From Paracoccaceae bacterium Fryx2 (lineage in GTDB: Bacteria; Pseudomonadota; Alphaproteobacteria; Rhodobacterales; Rhodobacteraceae), in NCBI GenBank assembly GCA_032334235.1, contig JAVSGI010000005.1, forward strand, positions 2,943,501-3,007,500: a stretch of 64,000 bases of DNA, read 5' to 3'. Shown here piece after piece: positions 45,440 to 54,493 of this stretch (positions are counted from its first letter, which is position 1; the number at the start of each line of letters is the position of its first letter). The notes below the pieces were generated by a model that made no database searches, was not told where the DNA came from, and was given only the letters and a program-made list of their open reading frames with translations. Made by a program: the position numbers and the translations under genes.

Positions 45440-45919
45440 TCAGAAATCGTGTTTGCGGATATTTGTCAGCATCTTGTGCAGGGTGGCGACGAAGGCCTGG
45501 CGTTCGGCTTCGGGGATGCCGCGGAACATGCGGGCATAGCTTTCCGCCATGCGCGGCCAGAGGCTGTCGAAGGCGGCGCGCCCGGACTCGGTCAGGTAGA
45601 CCCGGGTGGCGCGGCTGTCGCCCGCGTCGGTTTCGCGGCGGATCAGGCTTTCGGCGGCAAGCTGGTCGAGCGCGCGCGACAGGGTGGATTGTTCGACCAC
45701 GGCGTAGACCGCCAGTTCGCGGATCAGCGGGCCGTCGATCACCGAAAGCACCGCCAGCGCCCGCATCTTGGGCGTGGAAAGGCCCAGCGCGGCCATTTCG
45801 CTGCGCAGCGAGGCGTTGTAGCGGCCCATGATGCGGTTCATCAGGTAAGGCGCGAAACCGTTCAGCCCGATTTCGCCCAGTTTAGGCAGGGCGGGTTCGG
45901 TCTTGGCCGGTTCGGTCAT
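45440..45919 (-). CDS. MarR-family regulator of the ior operon
   Basis: A 159-residue winged-helix regulator (IRELAVYAVVEQSTLSRALDQLAAESLIRRE, then DSRATRVYLTESG). Located directly before iorA in the same direction, so it probably autoregulates the operon. A palindrome-rich promoter upstream of the cyclase gene (47314-47344) is a candidate target. Its own start has no notable upstream promoter within the 82-base gap. Confidence 0.87.
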   Translation of the reverse strand: MTEPAKTEPALPKLGEIGLNGFAPYLMNRIMGRYNASLRSEMAALGLSTPKMRALAVLSVIDGPLIRELAVYAVVEQSTLSRALDQLAAESLIRRETDAGDSRATRVYLTESGRAAFDSLWPRMAESYARMFRGIPEAERQAFVATLHKMLTNIRKHDF

Positions 45920-46001
45920 GCGCCTATCCTTTTCGCGGCAAGGCGAAGCGCCGCCGGGACTGACGCGTCGAGTCCCGGCCCGATGGGGATGTGACCGATC
46001 A

Positions 46002-46469
46002 TCAGGCAGCCCCGCGCGACGATGTGATCGTGGCTGTCAGGTCCGACATCTGCGAAACCACATCCCCGATCACTGTTACCGAATAGACGAGGGTGAAGAT
46101 GTGCAGCGGGCCGGGTGGCCGGATGCCCATGGTCGCCACCCAGGTTTCGCGTTCGCGCACCGTGGAGGAACAGCTTGCACCGAGGCAGGTGAAGCCATCG
46201 GCGGCGAGGGTTGCAAGAGCCTGATCCCGCGTCATGCCGCGCAAATGCACCAGAGCCGCCGCCCGCAACTGGTCTTCGGCCCGATCATACCGCACGCCGC
46301 CGGGGAACATCCCGCTCGGGTCGGGTTGGCGCACAACAGACTGCAATGCCAGGATTCGGCTGTGCGTGTTCGATCCGGGCAGCGCCACCATCCCGTCATT
46401 GCATCCTGCGACGGTGAGGCCGACGCAGATTGCAAGCGGTGCAGCGTGCCATGACGTGGTGCGGCGCAT
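46002..46469 (-). CDS. Small putative lipoprotein, function unknown
   Basis: A 155-residue protein with a signal peptide ending in the lipobox LTVAGC (Cys near residue 23), so probably an outer- or inner-membrane lipoprotein. After it comes a region with GMTRDQALATLAADGFTC, a pattern like short PASTA-like or OmpA-associated repeats, and two cysteines (GFTCLGASC) that could form a disulfide. No family recognised. It begins four bases after the cyclase gene ends, an unusual place for a lipoprotein. Confidence 0.6.
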   Translation of the reverse strand: MRRTTSWHAAPLAICVGLTVAGCNDGMVALPGSNTHSRILALQSVVRQPDPSGMFPGGVRYDRAEDQLRAAALVHLRGMTRDQALATLAADGFTCLGASCSSTVRERETWVATMGIRPPGPLHIFTLVYSVTVIGDVVSQMSDLTATITSSRGAA

Positions 46470-46473
46470 GGCG

Positions 46474-47265
46474 TCAGCCCTTCGGCACCAGCGCCAGAGC
46501 GCGGATCGGGCTGCCGGTGCCGCGGACGATCTTCAGCGGCGCGGCGATCAGGATCGCACCCTTGGCGGGCAGCTTGTCGAGGTTGGCGAGGCTGGCGAGG
46601 CCGTAGCGGTTGGCCTTGTGCAGCAGGTTGTGCGCCGGGTAGGGCGGGGTCATGCCGCCGGCCTGGCCCGCATCGGTGCCGATGCACTGGTTGCCCCAGC
46701 CGACTATGCCCTTGCCCAGCAGGTATTCGATGCAATCCACGGTCGGGCCGGGCGAATGCGGGCCGGTTGCGTCGGCGTTCAGATAGAGCGCCTCGTCATG
46801 CGCCCGCGCATCCCAGTCGGACCGAAGCACCACCCATTCGCCGGCGTTGATCGCGCCATGTTCGGCCTCCCACGCCTGCACCCTCTCGGCGGTCAGCAGG
46901 AAGTCGGGGTTGGCGGAAACCTCGGCGGAACAGTCGATCACGTTCACCGGCGCGACGAGGCGCTGCATCGGGATCGTGTCGGTGTAGCCGTCGGCATAGT
47001 CCTTGCCGGTGATCCAGTGGTGCGGCGCGTCGAAATGGGTGCCGGAATGTTCGCCCAGCTTCAGCCAGTTCCACGCCCAGAACGGGCCGTCCTGATCGTA
47101 TTCGCTGATGCGGTGAATCTCGATCTTCGGCGTGTCTTTCGCGAAATCGGGCGGCAGTTTCAGCAGCGGCGTGTCGGGGCCAAGTGTGCCCGAGCAATCC
47201 ACCACCTCGATGGTGCCCGACAGCAGCATGGCGCCAAGGTCTTGCAGAATGTTCGCAGAGGTCAT
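46474..47265 (-). CDS. Cyclase-family hydrolase (KynB-like metal-dependent amidohydrolase)
   Basis: A 263-residue protein with the metal-binding HSGTHFDAPHHW motif of the cyclase/arylformamidase family. Bacterial KynB (kynurenine formamidase) belongs here, but this protein is longer than KynB (about 210 residues) and other members act on isatin or cyclic amides. First gene of the leftward unit with the lipoprotein, MarR, iorA and iorB. Hydrolysis of an indole- or aryl-derived amide would fit the neighbours (inference). Confidence 0.78.
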   Translation of the reverse strand: MTSANILQDLGAMLLSGTIEVVDCSGTLGPDTPLLKLPPDFAKDTPKIEIHRISEYDQDGPFWAWNWLKLGEHSGTHFDAPHHWITGKDYADGYTDTIPMQRLVAPVNVIDCSAEVSANPDFLLTAERVQAWEAEHGAINAGEWVVLRSDWDARAHDEALYLNADATGPHSPGPTVDCIEYLLGKGIVGWGNQCIGTDAGQAGGMTPPYPAHNLLHKANRYGLASLANLDKLPAKGAILIAAPLKIVRGTGSPIRALALVPKG

Positions 47266-47313
47266 GTCCGTCTCCCTGAACCTGCGGGTCTGATGCCCGC
47301 CCTTCGATGGATC

Positions 47314-47344
47314 ATGCTAGGCAGATTTGAATGCATTTGCAAAT
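47314..47344 (-). promoter_or_regulatory. Promoter and overlapping palindromes for the cyclase-ior operon
   Basis: On the minus strand TTGCAA (plus 47337-47342), 17 bases, TAGCAT (plus 47314-47319). The -35 lies in the perfect palindrome ATTTGCAAAT (47335-47344), next to AATGCATT (47330-47337). The arrangement suits MarR repression of the leftward operon. Confidence 0.5.
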
Positions 47345-47365
47345 ATCATTGAGGGCCGGCGAGGG

Positions 47366-47815
47366 ATGCCGGATGCGATCCTGATCGGGGCGGGGCACAA
47401 TGCGCTGGGGGCATCGCTGCATCTGGCTGCGAAGGGCTGGCGGGTCTGCGTGCTGGAACAGGCGGCGGAACCGGGCGGGGCGGTCAGGGCCGGGGAAGAC
47501 ACGCTGCCGGGGTTTCGCCAACCTGTCGCTGTGCGCCGGATCGACGGTTTTCAAGGGATATGGCGCGGGAATGGCGGCGCAGGTCTGGCCTTTGCCCCGG
47601 TGGCCGATTGTCATGCCGGCGTTTCCCCGATGGGCGCTGGCTGGGGGGCTCGACCGATGCGGGCCTGACGACGGGGCGGATTGCCGGGGTTTCGGCGCGG
47701 GATTCGGAAACCCTGGGGCGGTTGCCGTCGGCGTTTCCGGCCGAGGCGCGGCATCTGTTCGGGCTTATGGGAAACCCCATGACATTGCGTGCATTCGCAT
47801 CCGTTTCGCGGAGGC
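47366..47815 (+). pseudogene. Decayed NAD(P)/FAD-dependent oxidoreductase (CrtI-like) fragment
   Basis: An N-terminal FAD motif (ILIGAGHNALGASLHLAAKG) starts at the ATG 47366. Conserved blocks then appear in changing frames: LPGFR, then ANLSLCAGSTVFKGYGAG in a second frame (about 47515), GLAFAPVADCHAGV back in the first, and FPDGRWLGGSTDAGLTTG with AFPAEARHLFGLMGNPMTLRAFA in a third (from about 47625). At least three frameshifts and loss of the C-terminal two thirds make it non-functional. Confidence 0.72.
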
Positions 47816-47879
47816 TCCAGCGCGCCAGGAGAAGTGACGGGCGGCGGCTGACGGCGGGCCATGCGGTGATTGCGAGCGT

Positions 47880-48107
47880 GGTGCCGGGCGAGAAGGGCTG
47901 GTGTGCGAACACGGGCTGACGCTGGCTTTCATCAGCCACGACCTGTCGGTTATCCGGCGGTTGTGCAGCCTGATCATGGTGCTGCATCGGGGCCGGATCG
48001 TCGGGGATACCCCGGCGGCGCAGGTGTTCGACGCCCAGCAGGCGAATCGCACGCGGCAGTTGCTGGCGGCGATTCCGCTGCCCGACCCGGCGCAGATCGG
48101 GGACTGA
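47880..48107 (+). pseudogene. C-terminal remnant of a peptide ABC transporter ATPase
   Basis: About 69 codons reading EHGLTLAFISHDLSVIRRL, then MVLHRGRIV and TRQLLAAIPLP, the C-terminus of a DppF-type ATPase. Walker A, signature and Walker B are missing. It joins the FAD-enzyme remnant after a short unrelated stretch, so a deletion removed everything between two once-separate genes. A GTG at 47901 could start a 68-residue peptide, but no function is likely. Confidence 0.72.
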
Positions 48108-48148
48108 GACCAGGAGGCGGGCCGGAAAAACCGCTAAAATCAGAGGGG

Positions 48149-48163
48149 TTAAGCCAGTGTTCA
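48149..48163 (+). promoter_or_regulatory. CtrA-like box upstream of motB
   Basis: TTAA-GCCAGTG-TTCA matches the TTAA-N7-TTAA CtrA consensus except one base. It sits 46 bases before the motB start. CtrA controls this type of flagellar cluster in Rhodobacterales (established), so the first cluster promoter is a sensible target. Confidence 0.45.
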
Positions 48164-48209
48164 CCCCGATGCGCTACCTCTGGCCGTGGGTGTATGGAAT
48201 GGGTGTGTG

Positions 48210-49052
48210 ATGGCAGGGCAGTCGAATGCCGCGCCAGTCATCATCAAGCGGAAGAAGATCATTCAGGGCGGCGGGCACCACGGTGGGGCGTGGAAAGTGG
48301 CCTATGCCGACTTCGTGACGGCCATGATGGCCTTCTTCATGTTGATGTGGCTGTTGAACGCGACAACGGAAAAGCAGCGCAAGGGGCTGGCGGATTACTT
48401 CAATCCGACCATTCCGGTGAACAGGGCCTCGGGGGGCGGCGACGGGGCGTTTGGCGGCGATTCCGTGTTTTCGGAAGACACGATGGCGCAGAACGGCACC
48501 GGGGCGTCGTCGCAAAACCCGACGCCCGAGCGCGAGGCGCGGGGCGACATCGAAAAAGTGGCGGGCACCGAAGGGAATGCCGCCGAAAAGCAGATGCGCG
48601 AGATCGAAAAGGTGCTGACATCGCATGGCGGCGAAAGCATGACGATGGAACGCGCGCTGCGCCACATCATCACCAAGGTCACGGACGAGGGGCTGGTGAT
48701 CGAGATATTCGATCTGCCGGATGTGCCGCTGTTTGTCGGATCGACAGCGGAGCCGACCCCGATCCTGACCGACATCGCGAAGGTGCTGGCCGAGGTTTTG
48801 GCGCTTTCCACCAACGGGTTGGCGGTGAACGGCCATGTGCGGGCCTACCCGATAATGCTGATCGACAACCCGGTGTGGGCGCTTTCTGCCGCACGGGCGC
48901 AGGCGATGCGCGACATGGTCGGGGCGGCGGGCCTGCCCGCGCCGCGGGTGCAGCGCATCAGCGGCCATGCCGACCGCAAGCCGGTGACCGCCGACCCGAT
49001 GGCGGTGCGCAACAACCGGGTGGAAATCGTGCTGTTGCGAAGGGACCGGTGA
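48210..49052 (+). CDS. motB: Flagellar motor stator protein MotB
   Basis: A 280-residue stator subunit. One N-terminal membrane helix carries the proton-binding Asp34 (AYADFVTAMMAFFMLMWLL), followed by the plug-like region and a C-terminal OmpA/peptidoglycan-binding domain (ISGHADRKPV, NNRVEIVLL). ATG 48210 is used; GTG codons at 48186 and 48207 are alternatives. It stands at the head of the flagellar genes, away from motA, as in related bacteria. Confidence 0.9.
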   Translation: MAGQSNAAPVIIKRKKIIQGGGHHGGAWKVAYADFVTAMMAFFMLMWLLNATTEKQRKGLADYFNPTIPVNRASGGGDGAFGGDSVFSEDTMAQNGTGASSQNPTPEREARGDIEKVAGTEGNAAEKQMREIEKVLTSHGGESMTMERALRHIITKVTDEGLVIEIFDLPDVPLFVGSTAEPTPILTDIAKVLAEVLALSTNGLAVNGHVRAYPIMLIDNPVWALSAARAQAMRDMVGAAGLPAPRVQRISGHADRKPVTADPMAVRNNRVEIVLLRRDR

Positions 49053-49167
49053 CGGAAGGGAAATCGCAGGGCGATCCGGAAAAATCTCGTCCGTTATGCC
49101 GATCTTAAGGTGGTGCGCGCAGTTTCGGCTCTGACCCAGAGTCGACGCAACAGAAAGGCGCACCCCG

Positions 49168-50472
49168 ATGACGATCTCTTCCTCGCTCAATGCCGGGGTG
49201 GCAGGGCTCAGTGCCAATGCCACCCGGCTCGCCACGATTTCCGACAACATCGCCAACTCGGCCACCTATGGCTACAAGCGGGCATCGACGAGCTTTTCTT
49301 CGTTGGTGAACCAGGGTCGCAGCAATACCAACTATGCGGCCGGCGGCGTGCGGGTGGCGAGCATGCGCCTGATCGACGAACGCGGGCCGCTGATCGCCTC
49401 TGCCAACCCGACCGACATCGCGATCGACGGGCGCGGCTTTCTGCCGGTGACCACCATCGGCGCGATCAACGGGTCGGACGGCAACTATCCGGTCACGCTG
49501 GCCACGACCGGGTCTTTCCGCCCGGATGCCGAGGGCCTGCTGCGCACGCAGTCGGGCCATGTTCTGATGGGCTGGCCCGCGAATGCCGATGGCACCATCC
49601 CCCGCTATCCGCGCGACACCATGGCCGCGCTGGAGCCTGTGCGGATGCGGTCTGACCAATACATCAGCAACCCGACCACGGCGGTGACGCTGGGGGTCAA
49701 CCTGCCCGCCACCGCGACGATCGCCGGGGCGACCACCGGGCCGTTCGACCTGTCGGTCGAGTATTTCGGCAATCTCGGCACGTCGGAATCGCTCGACATC
49801 ACCTTCACTCCGGCCGTGCCCGCCAACGGCGCGTCGAATACCTGGACGATGGTGGTCCGCGATTCCGCGTCGGGCGATGCCATCGTCGGCGAATACACGC
49901 TGGTGTTCGACGATTCGCAGGAAAACGGCGGCAAGCTGGCATCGGTGACGATGGTTTCGGGCGGCGCCTACGATCCCCTGACGGGCGAGGTGGAACTGGC
50001 GCTGGCCGGCGGGCCGCTGGCCCTGACGGTCGGCAAGCCGGGCGAGCCGAACGGCATCACCCAGCTTTCCAGCACCTTTGCCCCGGTTTCCGTCACCAAG
50101 AACGGCTCGCCCGTGGCCAGCCTGACCTCGGTCGAGATCGACGAGAACGGGATGCTCCATGCGATCTACGATCAGGGGTTCTCGCGGCCGATCTACCAGA
50201 TTCCGCTGGTCGACGTGCCCAACCCGAACGGCCTGACCGCGCTGTCGAACCAGACCTACGCGATTTCTCCTGCAAGCGGCACGTTCTACCTGTGGGATGC
50301 GGGCGACGGGCCGACCGGCACCACCGTGGGCTTTTCGCGCGAGGACAGTTCGACCGATGTCGCGGCCGAGCTGACCCAGCTGATCCAGACGCAACGCGCC
50401 TATTCCTCCAACGCCAAGGTCATCCAGACCGTGGACGAGATGTTGCAGGAAACCACCAACATCAAACGCTGA
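49168..50472 (+). CDS. flgE: Flagellar hook protein FlgE
   Basis: A 434-residue hook subunit. N-terminal LNAGVAGLSANATRLATISDNIANSATYGYKRA is the rod/hook signature, the middle holds the FlgE D2-type beta region, and the C-terminus AELTQLIQTQRAYSSNAKVIQTVDEMLQ is the conserved coiled helix. Exported by the flagellar type III system, so no signal peptide. Followed by flgK after 12 bases. Confidence 0.93.
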   Translation: MTISSSLNAGVAGLSANATRLATISDNIANSATYGYKRASTSFSSLVNQGRSNTNYAAGGVRVASMRLIDERGPLIASANPTDIAIDGRGFLPVTTIGAINGSDGNYPVTLATTGSFRPDAEGLLRTQSGHVLMGWPANADGTIPRYPRDTMAALEPVRMRSDQYISNPTTAVTLGVNLPATATIAGATTGPFDLSVEYFGNLGTSESLDITFTPAVPANGASNTWTMVVRDSASGDAIVGEYTLVFDDSQENGGKLASVTMVSGGAYDPLTGEVELALAGGPLALTVGKPGEPNGITQLSSTFAPVSVTKNGSPVASLTSVEIDENGMLHAIYDQGFSRPIYQIPLVDVPNPNGLTALSNQTYAISPASGTFYLWDAGDGPTGTTVGFSREDSSTDVAAELTQLIQTQRAYSSNAKVIQTVDEMLQETTNIKR

Positions 50473-50484
50473 GGCGGTTAGATC

Positions 50485-51927
50485 ATGAGCATCTCGTCTT
50501 CTCTATCCAATGCGCTGACGGGCCTGTCGGCAGCGTCCCGCGCGGCGGGGCTGGTCTCGAGCAACGTCGCCAACGCGCTGACCGAAGGCTATGCCCGGCG
50601 CGAGCTGCAACTGGGGGCGCGGCCGGGGCAGGGGGTCACCATCATCGGTGTGACGCGGATGGTCGATCAGGCGCTTCTGTCGGACCGGCGGACCGCCGAG
50701 GCCGGCGCCAGCAACCGGGATCTGCGCGCGGCCTTTCTTGGCCGCCTGGAGACCGTGCTCGGCTCGCCCGACTCTGCGGGGTCGCTGGGTGCGCGGATCG
50801 CAACTTTCGATGCGGCCCTGATCGCCGCGACCAGCCGACCGGACAGCGAAGCCCGGCTGTCGGACGTGCTGAACTCCGCCCGCGCCATCACCACGCAATT
50901 CCGCGCCGCAGCGGACGAGATCCAGTCCGCCCGGCTTTCGGCCGACCATCGGATTGCGGGCGACGTGACGCTGGTCAACGACTCGCTGGCCCGGATTGCC
51001 GAGATGAACGGCCAGATCCGGGTTCAGATGAGCCAGGGCCGCGACACCTCGGGCCTGCTGGATCAGCGCCAGCAACTGGTTGACCGGATCGCGGAGGTGA
51101 TGCCGCTGCGCGAGATCGACAGGGGCAACGGCCAGATCGCCCTGTTCAGCACCGGCGGCGCGGTGCTGCTGGACGGCAAGCCGTCGAAGTTCGGCTTTGC
51201 GCCGGTCGGAACGCTGACGCCGCAGATGACCAATGGCAGCGGCCTGTCCGGCCTGACGCTGAACGGCAAACCGCTGGCCACCGCCGGGTCGGGCAGTCTG
51301 GTCGCGGGCGGCAGTCTGGCCGCGAATTTCGCGATTCGCGACGAACTTGCCCCCCAGGCGCAGACCCGGCTGGATGCCGTGGCGCGCGACCTGGTCGAAC
51401 GCATGGCCGACCCGGCGGTGGATGGCACGCTGGCCGCGGGGGCGGCAGGGCTTTTCACCGACGCAGGTGCGCCTTTCGCAGCCGCAAACGAGGTCGGGCT
51501 GGCACAGCGGCTGTCGCTGAACGCGCTGGCCGATCCCGAACAGGGCGGCGCGCTGTGGCGGCTGCGCGACGGGCTCGGGGCGGCGGCACCGGGGCCGACG
51601 GGCGATTCGGCCCTGCTTGGCCGGATGCAGGCAGCGCTGGCCGCCCCCCGGCAGACGGTTTCCGGTGGCTTCATGGCCGCGTCGCGCAGCATGTCGGCGC
51701 TGGCATCCGACCTCTTGTCCGGCGTGGCGTCGGCCCGGTTGGCGGCAGATGCCGAATCGAGTTTTGCCACCGCCAGATCCGAGGCGCTGAAGGTGATGGA
51801 ACTGGAAAACGGTGTCGATACCGACCAGGAAATGCAGAAGCTTCTGCAGATCGAACAGGCCTATGCAGCAAATGCAAAAGTCGTCCAGACGGTGGACGAC
51901 CTTCTCCAGACCTTGATCGGGTTGTAG
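50485..51927 (+). CDS. flgK: Flagellar hook-associated protein FlgK (HAP1)
   Basis: A 480-residue hook-filament junction protein. The N-terminus LSAASRAAGLVSSNVANALTEGYARR and the C-terminal LLQIEQAYAANAKVVQTVDDLLQ resemble FlgE ends, as expected for axial proteins. The middle region carries the LDQRQQLVDRIAEVM heptads. Stop is one base before the flgL start. Confidence 0.92.
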   Translation: MSISSSLSNALTGLSAASRAAGLVSSNVANALTEGYARRELQLGARPGQGVTIIGVTRMVDQALLSDRRTAEAGASNRDLRAAFLGRLETVLGSPDSAGSLGARIATFDAALIAATSRPDSEARLSDVLNSARAITTQFRAAADEIQSARLSADHRIAGDVTLVNDSLARIAEMNGQIRVQMSQGRDTSGLLDQRQQLVDRIAEVMPLREIDRGNGQIALFSTGGAVLLDGKPSKFGFAPVGTLTPQMTNGSGLSGLTLNGKPLATAGSGSLVAGGSLAANFAIRDELAPQAQTRLDAVARDLVERMADPAVDGTLAAGAAGLFTDAGAPFAAANEVGLAQRLSLNALADPEQGGALWRLRDGLGAAAPGPTGDSALLGRMQAALAAPRQTVSGGFMAASRSMSALASDLLSGVASARLAADAESSFATARSEALKVMELENGVDTDQEMQKLLQIEQAYAANAKVVQTVDDLLQTLIGL

Positions 51928-51928
51928 C

Positions 51929-52933
51929 ATGTCATTGATATCCCTTGGTGATCTTGCCCATTCCTTCGTGATGCGCCGCCAGAACGTGACCCTGAAAGCC
52001 CAGGTGCAGGCGCTGGGTGTCGAGCTTTCGACCGGACGCGCGGCCGACACCGCGCGCCACGTCCGCGGCGATTTCACCGCGCTGAGCGGAATCGAAGCCT
52101 CATTGACGCGGCTGAATGCCTATGCCGCGGCGACCTCGGAAATCGCGCTGGAGGCGGGGGCGATGCAGACCGCTTTCTCGGCCATCGGAACGCTGACCGC
52201 CGATCTTGGCCAGTCGCTGCTGGTCGCGGCCGAATCGGGCGCACCGACAATGATCGACGATGCGGGCGGGGACGCCCGACAACGCTTCGAGACCATGGTT
52301 TCGCTGCTCAACACCCGGTTCGGCGACCGCACGCTGTTTGCCGGCGTGGGCACCGACGGTCCGGCGCTGACGGCTCCGGGGACGATCCTCGACGCGCTGG
52401 AAGCGGAGATCGCCGGGGCGGCCACGGCCAATGATCTGGTGGCGGCAGTGGACGCCTGGTTTGCCGCGCCGACAGGATTTGCCGCGACCGCCTATCTGGG
52501 CGGCGCGCCGCGCCCTGCCCGCCCGATTGCCCCCGGAGAGGCCGCGACGATCGGCATCACCGCGATGGACCCGGCGCTGGTCGACACGATCAAGGCGATG
52601 GCGACGGCCGCCCTGCTGGATCGGGGTGCGCTGGCCGCCAATCCGTCCGAACGCGCCGAACTTGCCCGGCAGGCAGGCGAAAGCCTGATCGACAGCGGGT
52701 CCGCACGGGTGCACCTGGCGGCGGGCCTCGGCACGGTGGAAGGTCAGGTGGAACGGGCCACGGCGCGCAACAGTGCGGAATCATCGGCGCTGCAGATCGC
52801 CCGGTCGGACCTCGTTTCGGTCGATCCGTTCGAGACGGCGACGAAACTGGAGTCGGCCCAGACCCAGCTGGAAACGCTCTATGCCGTCACCGCGCGGATG
52901 TCGCGCCTCAGCCTGGTGGATTTTCTCCGATGA
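51929..52933 (+). CDS. flgL: Flagellar hook-associated protein FlgL (HAP3)
   Basis: A 334-residue second junction protein with flagellin-like N- and C-terminal helices (LKAQVQALGVELSTGR and TKLESAQTQLETLYAVTARM). Shorter and less conserved than FlgK, as usual. Its stop overlaps the flgI start (ATGA at 52930-52933). Confidence 0.88.
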   Translation: MSLISLGDLAHSFVMRRQNVTLKAQVQALGVELSTGRAADTARHVRGDFTALSGIEASLTRLNAYAAATSEIALEAGAMQTAFSAIGTLTADLGQSLLVAAESGAPTMIDDAGGDARQRFETMVSLLNTRFGDRTLFAGVGTDGPALTAPGTILDALEAEIAGAATANDLVAAVDAWFAAPTGFAATAYLGGAPRPARPIAPGEAATIGITAMDPALVDTIKAMATAALLDRGALAANPSERAELARQAGESLIDSGSARVHLAAGLGTVEGQVERATARNSAESSALQIARSDLVSVDPFETATKLESAQTQLETLYAVTARMSRLSLVDFLR

Positions 52934-54027
52934 CAAGGTTTCTGGGCCTGCTTCTTCTGTGCCTCGCGTTTCCTGCCGATGCCGGGCCGATCCGCATCAA
53001 GGATCTGGTGGAATTCGACGGCGTGCGCGGCAACGATCTGGTCGGCTATGGCCTCGTGGTCGGGCTGAACGGCACGGGCGACGGGATCCGCAATGCCCCC
53101 TTCACCGAAGAGATCATGTCGAACCTGCTGGAACGGCTGGGCGTCAACGTCGCGGGCGAGCAGTACCGGCCGAAGAACGTGGCGGCGGTGTTCGTCACCG
53201 CAACACTGCGGCCCTTTGCCCGGGCGGGCGGGCAGATCGACGTGACGGTATCGGCGATTGGCGATGCGAAAAGCCTGCTGGGCGGCACGCTGGTGATGAC
53301 GCCGCTGAACGGAGCGGATGGGCAGATCTATGCCGTGGCGCAGGGCACCATCATAGCCGGGGGCGTTTCGGCAGAAGGCGCGGCCGCCCGGGTGATCCAG
53401 GGGGTTCCCACGGCCGGCGTCATTCCCTCGGGCGCCCGGGTGGAACGCGAGATCGAGTTCGATTTCACCAGCCTGCAATCGCTGCGCCTGGCGCTGCGAA
53501 CACCGGATTTCACCACGGCCGGGCGGATCGAGGCGGTGATCAACGGCGAATTCGGGCGCCCCGTGGCGGCCATGATGGATTCGGGAACGGTGATGCTCGA
53601 CCTGACGGGCGCACGCATGGCCTCGCCGGCACATGTGCTGGGACGGGTGGAGAATCTGACTGTGGAGCCGGAGCAGCGGGCTCGCGTCGTGGTGGACCAG
53701 CGGTCGGGCACCATCGTGATGGGCGAGCGCGTGCGGATCAGCCGGGTGGCGGTGGCCCAGGGCGGCCTGACGCTGCGCATCGAGGAAACCCCGATGGTCG
53801 TGCAGCCCAATCCTTTCAGCGACGGGGAAAGCATCGTCGTTCCGCGCACCAACGTGGGGATCGAGCAGAAGCCGGGCACCGGGCTGGCCGAAGTCGATGG
53901 CGGCACCAGCCTTTCGTCGGTGGTGGCGGGGCTGAACGCCCTCGGCGTGGCACCGAATGACATGATAGACATCCTGAAAAGCATCAACGCCGCGGGTGCG
54001 CTGCATGCCGAATTCCTCGTGCAGTAA
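52930..54027 (+). CDS. flgI: Flagellar P-ring protein FlgI
   Basis: A 365-residue periplasmic ring protein with a signal peptide of about 18 residues (LLLLCLAFPADA). IRIKDLVEFDGVRGNDLVGYGLVVGLNGTGD is the family signature. Length is normal. Last gene of the rightward motB-flgI run. Confidence 0.93.
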   Translation: MTRFLGLLLLCLAFPADAGPIRIKDLVEFDGVRGNDLVGYGLVVGLNGTGDGIRNAPFTEEIMSNLLERLGVNVAGEQYRPKNVAAVFVTATLRPFARAGGQIDVTVSAIGDAKSLLGGTLVMTPLNGADGQIYAVAQGTIIAGGVSAEGAAARVIQGVPTAGVIPSGARVEREIEFDFTSLQSLRLALRTPDFTTAGRIEAVINGEFGRPVAAMMDSGTVMLDLTGARMASPAHVLGRVENLTVEPEQRARVVVDQRSGTIVMGERVRISRVAVAQGGLTLRIEETPMVVQPNPFSDGESIVVPRTNVGIEQKPGTGLAEVDGGTSLSSVVAGLNALGVAPNDMIDILKSINAAGALHAEFLVQ

Positions 54028-54288
54028 CCGGACCGAAGGGCGCACCGACACGGTGCGTGCTTCGCGGGATGGCGGGCAGCGATTTCCGAGGATGAAGCGC
54101 CGAGGTGCACTCGGCATCGCGGGCAGGTCCGGTCGGCAATCCTTCGGGATCGAAGGAAGCACGGAATGCCGGCAGAAAGATGGACCTTGCGCCCGATACG
54201 GGATGTCTTGCGATTTACGCGGTCAGGGGCGCGGCGTGCGGCCGATCATGGCCTCGCTTGGCTTGGGCAAGGTGAGTGCGGGCAGCCG

Positions 54289-54310
54289 ACCTGCCATGCT
54301 CGGCAGGTTT
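54289..54310 (+). terminator. Candidate terminator downstream of flgI
   Basis: ACCTGCC (54289-54295), loop ATGCTC, GGCAGGT (54302-54308), then TTGTCT. It is a fair intrinsic terminator on the plus strand, about 260 bases after the flgI stop. Confidence 0.45.
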
Positions 54311-54325
54311 GTCTACAATGCTCAC

Positions 54326-54493
54326 CGCCTCTCACTGTCCGGGGAAAGTCTGAGGCGCCGGGCTGGAATCCCGAAGAAGCTTGCCCGCTCGGGCCTGACC
54401 CGTTGACTCGGTCGCCCTGCCTGTCCGCACACGGGAAACGGCTGCCCGCGATGGTGTGAACCGCGTGCCTGCGGAATCGATGCCGATCTTTTT
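54326..54493 (+). ncRNA. Hypothetical small RNA between flgI and fliP
   Basis: CTGCCA (54291-54296), 17 bases, TACAAT (54314-54319) give a plausible promoter starting at about 54326, exactly where the stem CGCCTC/GAGGCG begins. A second stem at 54383-54394 and a five-T run at 54489-54493 follow. No known RNA family was recognised; this is a pattern-based guess. Confidence 0.2.

Noticed and set aside
54326-54360. RNase P or cobalamin riboswitch core, suggested by GGGGAAAGTC
   Set aside because: The short string resembles parts of both families but none of the surrounding conserved blocks are present.
53996-54406. 136-codon open frame after flgI
   Set aside because: Arg/Gly/Ser-rich with no domain or ribosome site; it overlaps the hairpin-rich gap and the flgI end.
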